DNA of 64,000 bases from Euleptes europaea (GCF_029931775.1 NC_079319.1:99121171-99185170), one strand, 5' to 3'; counted from the stretch's first letter, positions 1 through 12,400 are shown. Program-made: numbers and translations. The notes: generated by a model from the sequence alone, not told the origin.

Positions 1-700
1 ACGAAACTCTGCCACCACAGCTATTGTGTCGCCAGCTGCGAAGGTGTTCAGCAGTCTTTTGAGGCAGATGGCAGCCAGGCATACAGATCATGGCTGTCAA
101 GCACAATATGTTTTCATATCAAACATATTCACTGCAAAGCTTGAAGCATCCCTAGCTATAACTGTAAGCAAAATAATAATAACAAAGTTGACTGCATTTT
201 CTGTTATTGAAGGTGTTATCTTCTAGGGTCATGGTCGGATCATTGAAGTGACCGACCTGTCAAGCATAGAATCCCTTGCAGTTCATCCCTGCTTTGTGCT
301 GGCACAGCTGGAGGCATCCTTTAAATGACTAACACGACTGCTTTTTGCACCCGTGTAGTCAGCAGCATCGACTGCTTTTTGCACCCGTGTAGTCAGCAGC
401 ATCTGTGTGTGAGGGATCACAAGAGCTGACTGAACGGGTTCAAAAAGCAGGTTCATGGAGAGACACTGAGGGCACACAGAGAATCTAAGGAGCAAGTCTA
501 AATTCAAAAATATCAAACAGACCCCCCTTTCCTTAATTGCCTTTTATCAACTGGAGAGGATGGTGGTGGCAGATGACGAGGCAGCTGCAAGAAAGCAGTC
601 TAATCATACAGGGGGAAAAACTGAGTTCATTCTGATGCGTCTGCACAACTCAGCAAACAATCAGCTCCCAGAACATCTCAAGGGAGTCAGATATGTGCCC
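1..700. other. Left edge, no gene recognised
   Basis: I see no supported gene, RNA or transposon here. Short open frames lack family motifs and splice context. The one clear structure is an exact 34-bp direct duplication at 336-369 and 370-403. Similarity to the second duplication arm starts only near 700. Confidence 0.5.
336..403. repeat. 34-bp tandem duplication, two copies
   Basis: Two adjacent identical 34-bp units start with gactgctttttgcacc. Sequence identity suggests a recent local duplication. No coding context is visible. Confidence 0.9.
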
Positions 701-759
701 ACCTGAGTCAGATATGTGCTCAACCATAACTATTACAAACTATTTTCATTATGTATTCC

Positions 760-1500
760 AAAAACATTATGTGTGTCTATTATTTTTAAAGGAAAACACA
801 GTAAGAATATTGCAACTGACAGTCCTAACTGGTATTGGCCATCATTAAACAGAGCTTCCAGGCCTTTGAAATCCACGAGCAAGTGCCCCTGGACTTCTTC
901 CAAGGATCATTGCCACCTGTCCCCAGCGTCCAATAATCTCTTCCTCTGCCAGACGTATGTGCTAAGGCGGCATCATGTTTGACTTCCTATTTTTGCTCTT
1001 TTCTGCTGATGCCTTTCACTCCTGAGGCAGGGATCGTGCTTATCTAGATGTCTCCAGTTTGTCTGGGCAGAATGCTTTCCTAAAGGACGACTCATCTCTA
1101 CACCTTACATAAAGTCTTACATTATGAAACAGGGACAGGCTTGTGCATCGCCGGTTGCAATTACTGCATATACAAAAGGGCACACGTCCTCATCTAAAAA
1201 GGAGGCTATTATTCAGCAGCTCCTCATAAGGTGCACAATAAGGAATACTCCAAGCATAATTAAGCTCAGGTTGTGGCTGCTGGTTTGGCAACAAGGAAAG
1301 TATATTTAGTACATGTTAAGCAATTTGTTTCATTTTGCGGCCCATTTTTGTATCTGAACACTGAATACATTATCTGAAAAGAAGACAATGTTTACTGACT
1401 CTGAAAAGCAGAACTGTATGCAGTTATCTTAAGGTGCCAGGCTGTACACACTCATCCCTTCCACAGGGGCATAATAAAAAATATTCAGTGTTCTCCCTTC
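760..1500. other. Conserved non-coding block shared by both arms
   Basis: The stretch matches about 32340-33320, including shared runs such as aagggcacacgtcctcatct near 1178 and 32793. Frames are broken in both copies, so it does not look coding. It lies about 3 kb upstream of the serpin promoter and may be regulatory or an old repeat carried along by the duplication. Confidence 0.6.
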
Positions 1501-1689
1501 CCTCTCAGCCTGGCCCAACTAAGCCCCTTACATGGCAACACTCAGATTTTGCCAACACTCTCAGCAGATGATCCTGACTTTGTAGCACATTTATTGTGTT
1601 AAAAAAATGGTGTTGGTGGGTAATCAACTATTTGACTTGGTACCCTATGGACCATCACATGTGGTACCCTGTGGACCATCACCTGTAGC

Positions 1690-1882
1690 AGGCTGGGGAT
1701 GCTGTAAATGCCCAGTCCCAAGTGCTACAGTACCTTACAGATCTGTGAAGAGAGCTTCCCAGGACCAGTCCAAAAGTTGTGTCCAGGCTACCTGAAACCG
1801 ACTTCCGTCGGGATCGAACTCAGGTTGTGAGCAGAGCTTTTGACTGCAGTACTGCAGCTTAACACTCTGTGCCACGGGGCTT
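1690..1882 (-). mobile_element. tRNA-derived SINE, minus strand
   Basis: Read on the minus strand, the head runs from about 1882 and resembles a tRNA: it begins with gccccgtggcacagag and contains a B-box-like GTTCGATCCC. The body continues to about 1690. It is a SINE rather than a tRNA gene because the tail is long and there is no terminal tRNA stem pairing. Confidence 0.7.
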
Positions 1883-3070
1883 TAATAAGCCCCAGTAAAA
1901 AACTAATTGAACCGAGCTGGGCTGAAAGAGGATTGCACAAATGCACAGATCACAAATATAAGCCATCATTCTCTGTTTTATGTTGCAGGTCCTTCACTTT
2001 GATAAGATCTCTGGATCTGGAAAGGGTGCCGGTTCACTTGTAAGAGTACTATATGCCACTGTTTGAACTGGGGAAGGGAAATACAGATCTGGGCAACTCA
2101 CAATGAATCCCAAATGTTAGATAATTCTCCAGTACAAAGAACTGCAATAACTACCTGCTGTTTTAAAAATGAACTTGGTGTTGGATAGTGGCTAAGTATG
2201 GCCTCAATCATCCCACATTTGAATATTGACCCCAGTGTGTGACTGCCTCACGAAAGAGGAATATTTTTAAAAGCAACCCCCCACATTGGGCCTTGAAGTG
2301 CTACTGTGCATCCTATTTCATTCTATTTGCATGTATAGATTCAGCCTTCTGAAGCCAATTAGGTTGATGTTAAGTTATACCAGTCACTGTTAAGAGCAGC
2401 TGAAGAAAGCACTCACAAGAGGTTGGGCCCAAAGATACTCTTCTGCTGGTGTAACTGTGTTTATAGTAGTAGAATGGTACTTAGAGCTGTCCAGTTCCCC
2501 CCTCCCATTGCAGACCCCTACTTTGTTTACCGTGCTGTTTGTGAGGATCACCTGATCCCCAAGAACAGAAGGGGGGGGGTCAGTGGACTGCAGCATGATT
2601 TGGGAGATGCCTAAGTTCTGTTCTGTGAGTTTTGCTCCTCTTTTGGTACTTTGTATTCAACCTAATTCACAGGCAGTCATGTATCTGGACAATCCACGGT
2701 AGATATCTGAACAGCCTGAAGGTGATGCTGCACTTTAGTGGCTCTACTGTTAAAAGGGTAACATCTGCTGTAGGCCAGGGTATCATTAGACTATCCAAGG
2801 GTACAGTCATGGGCTCAAAAATCTTAGCGCAAGTACACAGTAAGTATAAAATAACTCCAAATAACATGAGAACAGAGAATCCTGCTGGATAGAATCAAAT
2901 ATCCATCAGAATTCTGTTTCCCTTAGTGGCCACAGCCAGAGGTTTCTGGGCAGTTTACAAACTGGGCCACAGAATGCCACAGATATATCACTTGTACTTG
3001 GTCCCCAACCAAGTTCAGCACAATATTGTGCTAAACTTGGGTGGGTGGGTACACATTTTATCTAGTCAAT
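1883..3070. other. Intergenic, no gene recognised
   Basis: About 1.2 kb upstream of the SINE at 3078 with only short open frames on both strands. No exon-like pattern, RNA or clear transposon end was recognised. It probably contains eroded repeats. Confidence 0.4.
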
Positions 3071-3077
3071 ATAATAT

Positions 3078-3296
3078 TGGGGAGGGGCTGTGGCTCAGTG
3101 GTAGAGCATCTGCTTGGCATGCAGAAGGTCCCAGGTTCAATCCCTGGCATCTTCAGTTAAAGGGACTAGGCAAGTAGGTGATGCGAAAGACCTCAGCCTA
3201 AGACCCTGGAGAGCCGCTGCCAGTCTGAGTAGACAATACTGACTTTGATGGACCAAGGGCCTGGTTCAGTAGAAGGCAGCTTTATGTATGTGTTCA
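3078..3296 (+). mobile_element. tRNA-derived SINE
   Basis: The head has an A-box-like gtggctcagtggtagagc and a B-box-like ggttcaatccc, followed by an unrelated body ending near the phrase gaaggcagctttatgtatg. The same family occurs at 30675-30856 (plus), 22789-22955 (minus) and 25003-25078 (minus, head only). Confidence 0.85.
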
Positions 3297-3479
3297 GTAT
3301 GCCATATATTTCTCACAACACCACTCTATAAGCAAGATGGTACAATATGACTGTTAAATAAGACTGTTAAACTGTTGGAACATCCTGACAACCTCTTTAC
3401 TTTAATAATACTGTTCATATGGCCAATTTGGCCTTGAACAGTGTCACACTGAGATCAAAAATTAAAGAAAAAGAACTGC

Positions 3480-4330
3480 CTAGATAACCCATAAGAAAAT
3501 TAGTATTTTTTTTAATCTTAATTGACTGGTGGAAAAACTTGGCAATGTAGTATTAAAATCCACCCCTGCTAAAAGAATTCTCAGATTATCCAGTTCACAG
3601 ACAGATTCCCAGATAAAAGGCTTTATCCATCTGTCCCTAGCTTTGTTAAGCAGGTTGCAGCTAAACAAGGAATGATGAAGAGTGTCTTTGGCCAAAACCA
3701 CACCAACATACTCTCTCACAATACGGTATCCGATTTAAATGACCCATTAACTCCCCTGATGGAATGGCATTCAGTCTAGCCAACATAAATAATCGTCTGT
3801 ATCATGGGATTGTCAGAAAATCAAAATACATCGGGAGGGATTGCGGCAAGTTTAGACCTAGGTATAGAGGTGAGCATACTCTACATGCTCTTATTGTAGT
3901 ACTTCTAAAATCCAGTTTTTGCAAGCAGCTCAGGACTGAAGAAAGAGCTGCCGGTGACCCATGATCCTTTAGGTCAGAAAGAGAGATTCCTAAAGACTGG
4001 ATACAACATTCAACCAATTCACAAGGTCTGATAAGAATCAGCTTGAGGAAGATATAAGTATCCATTCGACTCCACGGGGAAACAAATCTTGACTCAGAAT
4101 CTAAAAGCTGCAGCCCAAATCCGAGCTTCCAGGGAACTAAGGCCTAGTCCTGCACGCAGTGATACCCCAGCAATACAGTGAGGACACCAGTAATTGTATG
4201 AAGAAAACAGTTCAAAAGGGAATCAACAGATTCTCCACAAGCTTCAAACCACTTATTATTTTTGTATCCATCTTTTAAAAACCCAGCCTTTAGAAAAGTA
4301 TTTGTTTTAGGGGATCTTGCTATTATAGGG
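3480..4330 (-). mobile_element. LINE 3' region, minus strand
   Basis: Open frames on the minus strand (3480-3719 and 3802-4065) resemble a LINE reverse-transcriptase C-terminus. The motif HHSLFSCNLL in the first resembles SHIPFNCPLY in the LINE fragment at 36285-36765, which has a CPCG...H...C zinc-finger-like pattern. Clade is uncertain (I/Jockey-type group is possible). It is broken and partial. Confidence 0.5.
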
Positions 4331-4582
4331 AGATTTTAAATGGGCATTATTTGTTATGTGTAGGACACCCTGCCAACGCACAAAACATCGACTGCTTCTG
4401 GTGTTGCAATCTACATGCTGTCTACAGTATATGCTAAACATCCACGATATTTACATTTGATTATTGCAAACGTCCAGTTTATGCATTACACTGTTTTCAT
4501 TATGTAAATAGCATTTAATCAAGTTGTTGCAGATCTAGAAATGCAAACCTGTCTAATGGTGGTGGGGGTGTCAGAAGTTCAG

Positions 4583-4590
4583 TATAAATA
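4583..4590 (+). promoter_or_regulatory. TATA box of serpin copy A
   Basis: TATAAATA lies about 30 bp upstream of the inferred start of exon 1. The surrounding promoter is conserved in copy B, where the equivalent site reads AATAAATA. A conserved octamer-like tatgtaaat lies near 4501-4509 and again near 35825 in B. Confidence 0.75.
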
Positions 4591-4612
4591 CAGGGCCTCT
4601 CACAGAAGAGAG

Positions 4613-4658
4613 CGTCACATTCAATTGGCACCCTCTGATCATCGCTACTCAAGCCAAG
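4613..4658 (+). other. Serpin copy A exon 1 (5' UTR)
   Basis: Non-coding first exon, inferred from the TATA box about 25-30 bp upstream and a donor at 4659 (caag then gtaaag) that is conserved in copy B at 36078. Clade B serpins usually have a non-coding first exon. The exact transcription start is an estimate. Confidence 0.65.
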
Positions 4659-6244
4659 GTAAAGAGTTTCCCTGTTGTTTGGTATCTGACAAAGAGAGTT
4701 TTAACTCTTGAGAGCTTCTACCCCCCCTCCCAAATCTTGTTGGTCCCTAAGGTGCTACTGGATTCAAATCTGGTGTTTGCAGATGTGTACTTTTATGGAA
4801 ATTTCCTCTGTCCTGCTCTTGAAAACTCAGTCAAGAATTGTTAAGTGGATTTAGGGGCTCTCTGACAAGGCTTCTTCTTCTTTTCCTAATCCTGAAAGAT
4901 TTGGTATGTTCAGGTGTGAAAAGTTCACCTCTTAACTTCTTGGGCTCTTTGCGGAAATAAATACCCCTGCTGGATTGGAGCCTTTGCTGATGCCGGGTTC
5001 CTAACATCAGCCTTTACCATTCTTTGGAAGTGGCTCTGTTTTCTAATTAGGAAGGCGAACACTGAAAATGTAAATATCTGCTTGCCGATGCTATTTTTTA
5101 GTGTACGGTGTTATCCTTCCTTTGCGATCAAAGAACAGTGCCAGGTTCAGATGTGAACCCAAGACCTGACTTTGTAAATACACTGTGCTGAACATTTTCA
5201 GACAGTGATGCCATGTTCCAGTTTGGCCTATCTGAGGCTTGTTTTTCTTGAAACCTAAAAACTATAGTATTCAATGCCTTGAACAAAATAACAAAACTGT
5301 TTTGAAATGTTTAAACTGGACTTGAATTAAAATAATATGAGATGCCTTGAAAGACTATTGCGATTGGTACTGTAGTGTTACTGGCATATAATAAATACTA
5401 GAACTATTGCTGCTGTCCTAAGCAGAGCTTATACCCTGTCAAGTCCATGAAAGTCAAAGGGCCTAAAAGGGTATAACTGTGTTTAGGACTGTGCTGTAAA
5501 CCAGTTTGAAAAGGGAGATCATGCATTGTGTTCCTGAAAGTAAGCTAAAGTAGCCTTAGACTATAGATATGGAAAAGGGCAGCTCAACAATACCCTTGAC
5601 TTGTCTTGACTGTCTTCCCATATGAACTTAAATTATGAATATAACAAAATATATAGACTGAAGAGTCACTTCTTCAGATATTGAGATTCTCAGCACAATG
5701 GGTTGGATCCAGCTGAGTTTTCCACTCAGTCTTATTCAATTGCTCTCCTAATTTCAGACACACCTGATATAGCTTTGTCTATGCGTGTCTCATGATCTCC
5801 AGCATGGCCTTTAGGTGGTCAAAGGGGACCTCACCCTCTCTTTTCCACCAACAGAAATGCTGGTTGGATATGTGGTACTGAGTCCCACTGATTTCAAAGG
5901 AGCTTTCTCCAAATGCAAGACCTACAAGATGAAGCTGTTGTGTAGCACGTTGGAAATAGATAGAGCCTGATAAGATAATTTCTTCCTTCTGAGTGAAAAA
6001 ATGGAACTGAGAGAGCTTCTGTTTGGAAAATTTCTTGTTTAAATGTTAGAAGGGTTTTATCTTTCTTCACATACAGTATCCAGGAAGATAGATTTTTAAT
6101 ATTTTAGAAGGTTGCTATTGGAGAATATACATGAGTGTGTATTTGCAAAAATCATACTGAGAGCTTCATCTTAAATATTCATTTAGGAACAAAACACTGT
6201 TTTTAAACATCATGAAGTTCCAATTTGTCTTCTTCTTCCCTCAG
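4659..6244 (+). other. Serpin copy A intron 1
   Basis: No coding exon recognised. At about 5413-5500 is a palindromic fragment of the short MITE family found intact at 45997-46084. Near 4736-4790 is a fragment sharing the cttgttggtccctaaggtg phrase of a common reptile repeat. Confidence 0.55.
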
Positions 6245-6261
6245 AACGTCTGAATTCCATC

Positions 6262-6429
6262 ATGTCTTCCCTGCCTGAAGCCAATGCCAAATTTGCTCTT
6301 GACTTTTACCGGAAGCTGAGTGAAGAGCACCCAAGTGATAATCTCTTGTTCTCCCCTGTGAATCTCACTGCTGCCGTTGGCCTGCTTTTTTATGGCTCTG
6401 GATGTAATACAGCAGAGGAGCTTGAAAAG
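6262..6429 (+). CDS. Serpin A coding exon 2 (N-terminus)
   Basis: Exon 2 begins at 6245 after the acceptor tcttcttccctcag; translation starts at 6262. It encodes 56 residues (helices A and B), ending in AEELEK at donor 6430 in phase 0. The 56-residue length is standard for clade B serpins. Confidence 0.92.
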
Positions 6430-9400
6430 GTGGGTGTAGTCCAACTTGTGCTCATTTGCCAATAGGTTACCATTGATATTCCTAACTTTATTTATAATCA
6501 AGAAGAAGAAGAAGAGTTGACTCCCCCCCCCACTTTTCTCTACCTTTAAGGAGTCTCAAAGCGGCTTCCCTTCCCCCCACACAACAGACACCCTATGAGG
6601 TAGGTGGAGCTGAGAGAGTTCAGAGAGAACTGTGACAAGCCCAAGGTCACCCAGCAGGCTTCATGTGCAGGAGTGGGGAAACAAACTTGGTTCACCAGAT
6701 TAGAGTCTGCCGCTCATGCGGAGGAGTGGGCAGTCACACCCGGTTCTCCAGATTAAAGTCTGCCAGTCTTAACCACCACACCATGCTGGCTTTCAGTTAT
6801 ATAATATCAGTTATCATGATTTCACATTTTACCTATTCTGTATTCAATCAAACTGTTTCCCTCTGGAAAACTGTGTTCATGGTAGGGCTGTTGAAAAAAA
6901 AATTCGGTAAAGTTCAGCTTCGGCAAAATTCGGCCCTTTTAAATTTGGGACTTGCCGAAGTCCGAACTCCCCCGCTTTGGATCTGCGAAATTCAGCGCGA
7001 GATCTGGAGTTCGGGGGAAAATTCGGCCGGGTCTTTGAAGTGCTGGGCGCCCCCGGCTTTAGGGAAGCCCCGTGAAGACGTGCGGCGGGCTCTTTAAACA
7101 GATCTGTGCCTCCCAGCTGGAAAGACAGGAAAAGACAGGTTCGGGAACGCCGAACCTGCCAAATTTATTCGGCGATCGCCCCAAATTTGCTGAATTCGGG
7201 GCGTCGTTTTCCCGCCTTTTTTCAGTTCGGTTCCATCCGAACTGAAAACCCCCGAATTGCGGAAAATTCGGCTGTTTTTTCAGTTCAGACAAACCGAATC
7301 GACAGCCCTAGTTCATGGATTTCCTATCAAGCACTTTGTGCCTAAAGCAATATTATCATCATTCAAGGTGCTGCACTGGGATGAACTGGAGGAGAATAAT
7401 AAACCCCAAAATGATGAATACTGGATAACCAACCTTAGCGATTCACCTACAAAGGTATGTACAAAAAAGCTCAGAAGAAATTGTGTTTTTTCTCCTAAAT
7501 TCCTACTTGCATATTGGTACTATTTCCAGCTATCTCTATAACAAGCTCCATGACAATTGGAGGGAAACATATGTGAAGGGTAAAAATAAGATTCCAAGTT
7601 TACTTAAAAACCTTTACATTAAATTGCGGCTATAGTTTTCATAAACTTACACCCAATTACCTTATTCAGATATGCTGCTGATTTCCTTTTGCTCCTTTCC
7701 TTTTGGGGCTAGTCTAATCTGAATATGTGATGACACAGCCAAAATAATCTTTTTGGTGATACATTAGAACAAGATTTGGTTGAAGTTCTGTCACAGTAAT
7801 GTGGGACATACAGCATGGCATCTACTAGTCCTTCCCTCTTCTACAGAAATAACAAGATATATTTGAAATTTACAGAAGTGTTTTATCTAATTGCAGTCAC
7901 AAGGCAAGATACCTCTGCAGCCCCATCCTGAACTGCAACATGCTAAACCTGCTGAGGAGAAACAAAAAAATGAGGAACCACAGCATGCTAAACCTTGGGA
8001 TGAGAGCCATCAAGCCGATGAACCACAACATGCCAAACCTAGTGTTGACAGACATCAAGCCCAAGAACCACAACACACAAAACCTAGAGATGACAGACAT
8101 CAGGCCCAAGAACCACAACACACAAAACCTAGAGATGATAGACACCAGGCCCAAGAACCACAACACACGAAACCTAGAGATGATAGACACCAGGCCCAAG
8201 AACCACAACACACGAAACCTAGAGATGATAGACACCAGGCCCAAGAACTACAACACACGAAACCTAGAGATGATAGACACCAGGCCCAAGAACCACAACA
8301 CACGAAACCTAGAGATGATAGACAACCAGCCCAAGAACCACAACACGCAAAACCTAGAGATGACAGACACCAGGCCCAAGAACCACAACACACGAAACCT
8401 AGAGATGACAGACACCAGGCTCAAGAACTACAACACACGAAACCTAGAGATGACAGACACCAGGCCCAAGAACCACAACACACGAAACCTAGTGATGACA
8501 GACATCAGGCCCAAGAACCACAACACACTAAACCTACTGATACTAGACGACAAGCCCCTCAACGACGACACACTAAACCTAGAGATGATCGACATCAGGC
8601 CCAAGAACCACAACACATTAAACCAAGTGATGATAAACATCAGGATCAAGAACCACAACTCACTAAACCAAGTGATGATAAACATCAGGACCAAGAACCA
8701 CAACTCACCAAACCAAGTGAAGACAAACATCAGGCCCAAGAACCACAACTCACTAAACCAAGTGATGATACACATCAAGCCCAAGAACCACAACACACGA
8801 AACCTCGTGATACTAGACGACAAGCACCCCAACGGCAGCACACAAAACCTAGAGATGACAGACATCAGGCCCAAGAACCACAACATACTAAGCCTAGTGA
8901 TGATAGACATCAGGCCCAACAACCACAACACACGAAACCTAGAGATGACAGACATCAGGCCCAAGAACCAGAACACACAAAACCTAGAGATGACAGACAT
9001 CAGGCCCAAGAACGACAACACATGAAACCTAGAGATGACAGACATCAGGCCCAAGAACCAGAACACACAAAACCTAGAGATGACAGACATCAGGCCCAAG
9101 AACCGCAACATACTAAACCTAGAGATGACAGACATCAGGCCCAAGAACCAGAACACACAAAACCTAGAGATGACAGACATCAGGCTCAAGAACCACAACA
9201 CACTAAACCTAGAGATGACAGACATCAGGCCCCAGCACGACAACACACAAAACCAAGAGATGACAGACATCAGGCCCAAGAACCTGAACACACGAAACCA
9301 AGAGATGACAGACATCAGGCCCAAGAACCAGAACACACGAAACCTGGAGATGACAGACATCAGGCCCAAGAACCAGAACACACGAAACCTGGAGATGACA

Positions 9401-12400
9401 GACATCAGGCCCAAGAACCAGAACACACAAAACCTAGAGATGATAGACATCAGGCCCAAGAACCACAACGTACTAAACCTACTGATGATAAACAAGAATC
9501 CTCCCAACATCCATGTTCCTGCTCTAAGCCAGAGGCACCTGAAAAAGAGGCATCAACTTCTCCTGAAAAGGTAAATTGTGAAATCCTTGGAGAGTTTGAT
9601 TTCACTTGAGATTCTGATATTTAGGAATTCTCTCTTAATATATTTAATGGTTTAACAGAATTTATGACAAGTTTCAATGAAAAGTAGGAAGGAAGGAAGC
9701 CCAGATTCCCAGTTAAAATTTCTGTGCAAACATTTCTGATAATCTAATTTATACGACCTGTGTAAAAAAATTGTTGCAATTTTGGGATAAAGTAAAACAT
9801 GTTTAATTGTTGTTTTTGGGCCAATTTCTTATAATTTCCAGCCAAGCCACCATGACCTTTATTAATTAATAGTTCAATAGTGCCATCCTAAGCAGAGCTA
9901 CACCATTCTAAGACCACTGACTGTATTTAAGATTGTAATGTAAATTATTATGATAATAATGCAGGAAACCCCTCAGAATGTCACCATGGAAGAAGGCTGT
10001 GATAAAATGTACTCAATCAGTCACTATATGATTATTGAGAAGTGAGTTCACTGTTTTCCATGGGATTTACAAGAAACATGGCCTTTGATCCCACCTAGAC
10101 TTTACATGGGGGGAGGGCAGGGGGTGGTTTCTGCTGATTCATTCTTCCCATGGGAGATATCTTATTCTCCCAAGGTTTTTGGTTTTTTTATCCATCTAAT
10201 TGCTTGTCTAATCCTTCTCCTTCACCCCTACCTGTTTAAAAACAGAGAAACTGAAGAACAGAAAAGCAAATTAAGAGGAAAAAAACCCTCCTGGATTGTG
10301 GCAAAAATAAGAGTTTCCTAGTCAGGAATGGTTGGATACCAGGACGGCACAGGTTTAGCTGCTGCAGAAAAGGCACTGGTATGAGAAGTGATAACAATAA
10401 GCACAGGAACAAGCAGGGTGACACTATTGGAAGGGAATGGGGCATGAAGAAAAATGCCCCCATTTGTTTCGATGACCCTGCTGCTTGGTCTATAGAATGG
10501 AATGCTGTACCACACAAGACAAGAACAAGCCAATGTATTTCCAATAGAGATTGCTTAGAGGAAAAGGTATTGGCTTTCAACCAAGTGTCACTAGAACTAA
10601 CATCTCGTTTTATTACTAGACTGTTTCAGATGATGCGTGTGAGTATCCTGAAGGATTCCATACTGCATTCAGCAAAATACTTACCCGACTTAACAGACCT
10701 AGCACCAACTATGTTCTGAGTTTTGCCAACAAGCTCTATGGAGACTACGCCATTGCTTTCATTCAGGTAAGTCAGAGTTTGGCCATTGCTCAGTAGAAAA
10801 GTACTGACTATATTAAATCCAGTTGCAGCATATGTTCTATATTACTGACTATATTAAATCCAGTACTGACTATATTAAATCCAGTTGCAGCAACATACAT
10901 GGTCAAATGTTCTATTGACACTAAAAATGGTGTGTTATAGTTAAGGTAGGAAGGCTGTTAGAGCTAAATGTGTGGTGCATTTTGCCAGACCAAATCCCTA
11001 ATGCAACTGAAATTAACTTCCTCTCCTAGTCTATAAATGTTTGAGTCTGGGATCATCATTGTTGCTATTAATCACTGCATATATTGTGCAAAGGGTCCCA
11101 CAAACAAAAAGATAGTAATAGGATCTAAGATTTCTCCAAGAAGCAGGGCCTTTTCAGTGGTTGTCCCTGCTTTCATGGAATTCTGTAACAGAAGGCCCAC
11201 CATGCCTTCTTTTGCTTGTGTTCTGTAAATTCTTTCAGGGGATTAAGGTGAATAACTTTCTTAAATTAGAGGGTTGATTCTACACCTTAGACTATTATTT
11301 CCTGTGTTTTTCTTTTGTTCAGAAATTCCTTTACTGTGCTCTGAAACTGTATTTGACAGAAGTGGATGGAGCTGATTTTCATTGTGCCCCTGAGGAAGTG
11401 AGGAGACTGATAAACCTGTGGATTGAAATCCAGACACATGGTAACAGCATCTCATCCACTTCTGCTTGATAGTTAGGAAAAATGTTAATGATAGGAAGAT
11501 CTCCGTCCTTTGGTCCTAGGAGGGTTGTTTTAGAAAACAACAGCTAACTAAAATTTTGTTGAACAGGTCGTGAGAGAAGATAACAACTTTTCATGGCTTA
11601 TCAAGACACTGCATGTGCAGAGATATTCTTCTTCCACATGGAAAAAGAACCTCAAGAAGAATAATTGCTATAGGTTTTGTATAACCACTAGCCCCAGTAT
11701 AGCTTCTCCATTCAGCATTCTCAGATAGGAAATGATGAATTGCATATAGCTGAAGGCTCAATTTCTTGTGTTTCTTTGTAAGGTAAAATTAAGGATGTTC
11801 TACCCAAGGAGGCTCAATTTCTTGTGTTTCTTTGTAAGGTAAAATCAAGGATGTTCTACCCAAGGACAGTGTGGATTGTCTGACTGAGCTGCTGATGGTG
11901 AATACTATATACTTCAAAGGAGTATGGGACATTGAATTTAAGAAAGAGCTCACAGAAGAAGCCCCATTTTTCAATGATGCGGTAAGTTATATGTCTGCTT
12001 CCCTGCTTCTCTGTTCATTTCTCAGAGCTAAATAGTGGAAAGGTCCATTGCACTTTTCAGTCATATTTTGAAAGGGTGTCGTAGGTTTGCCAGGTCCCCC
12101 CTGCCGGCCACTGGCAGGGGTAGGGGGGGTAGGGTTGCTAGATCCAGGTTAGGAAACTCCTGGCTGTAGGGGAAGACAGTGGGTACAATGCCATAGAGTC
12201 CACCCTCCAAAACATCCATTTTTTCCAATGAGAACTGATGTCTGTGGTCTAGAGATGATCTGTAATTCCAGCGGATCCCCAGGTCTCACCTGGAGGCCGG
12301 CATCCCTACAGTTCTCTTACCCCAATGATGTCTTCATGCAAGCATCTCAGGCAACATAGATCACAGAACCCATAGACTCTGCTTCTTCAACTGACCCATC

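Noticed and set aside
3078-3160. Possible tRNA gene
   Set aside because: The A- and B-box-like parts belong to a SINE head: a long shared body follows, and the same unit recurs elsewhere in the window.
7940-9025. 361-codon open frame in another plus frame of the array
   Set aside because: Also a by-product of the 45-bp period; only the frame entered in phase 0 from exon 3 joins correctly to exon 5.
8428-9510. 360-codon open frame on the minus strand
   Set aside because: It is the complement of the 45-bp array. Because the period is a multiple of three and the unit has no stop in that frame, long false frames arise. Its product is a hydrophobic repeat without splice or family support.
7939-9513. 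CRISPR-like regular array
   Set aside because: No unique spacers; the repeat is contiguous, coding and in a vertebrate gene.
11783-11838. First acceptor of exon 7 as the true splice site
   Set aside because: Its use shifts the frame and meets a stop, while the second acceptor gives the 143-nt exon seen in copy B.
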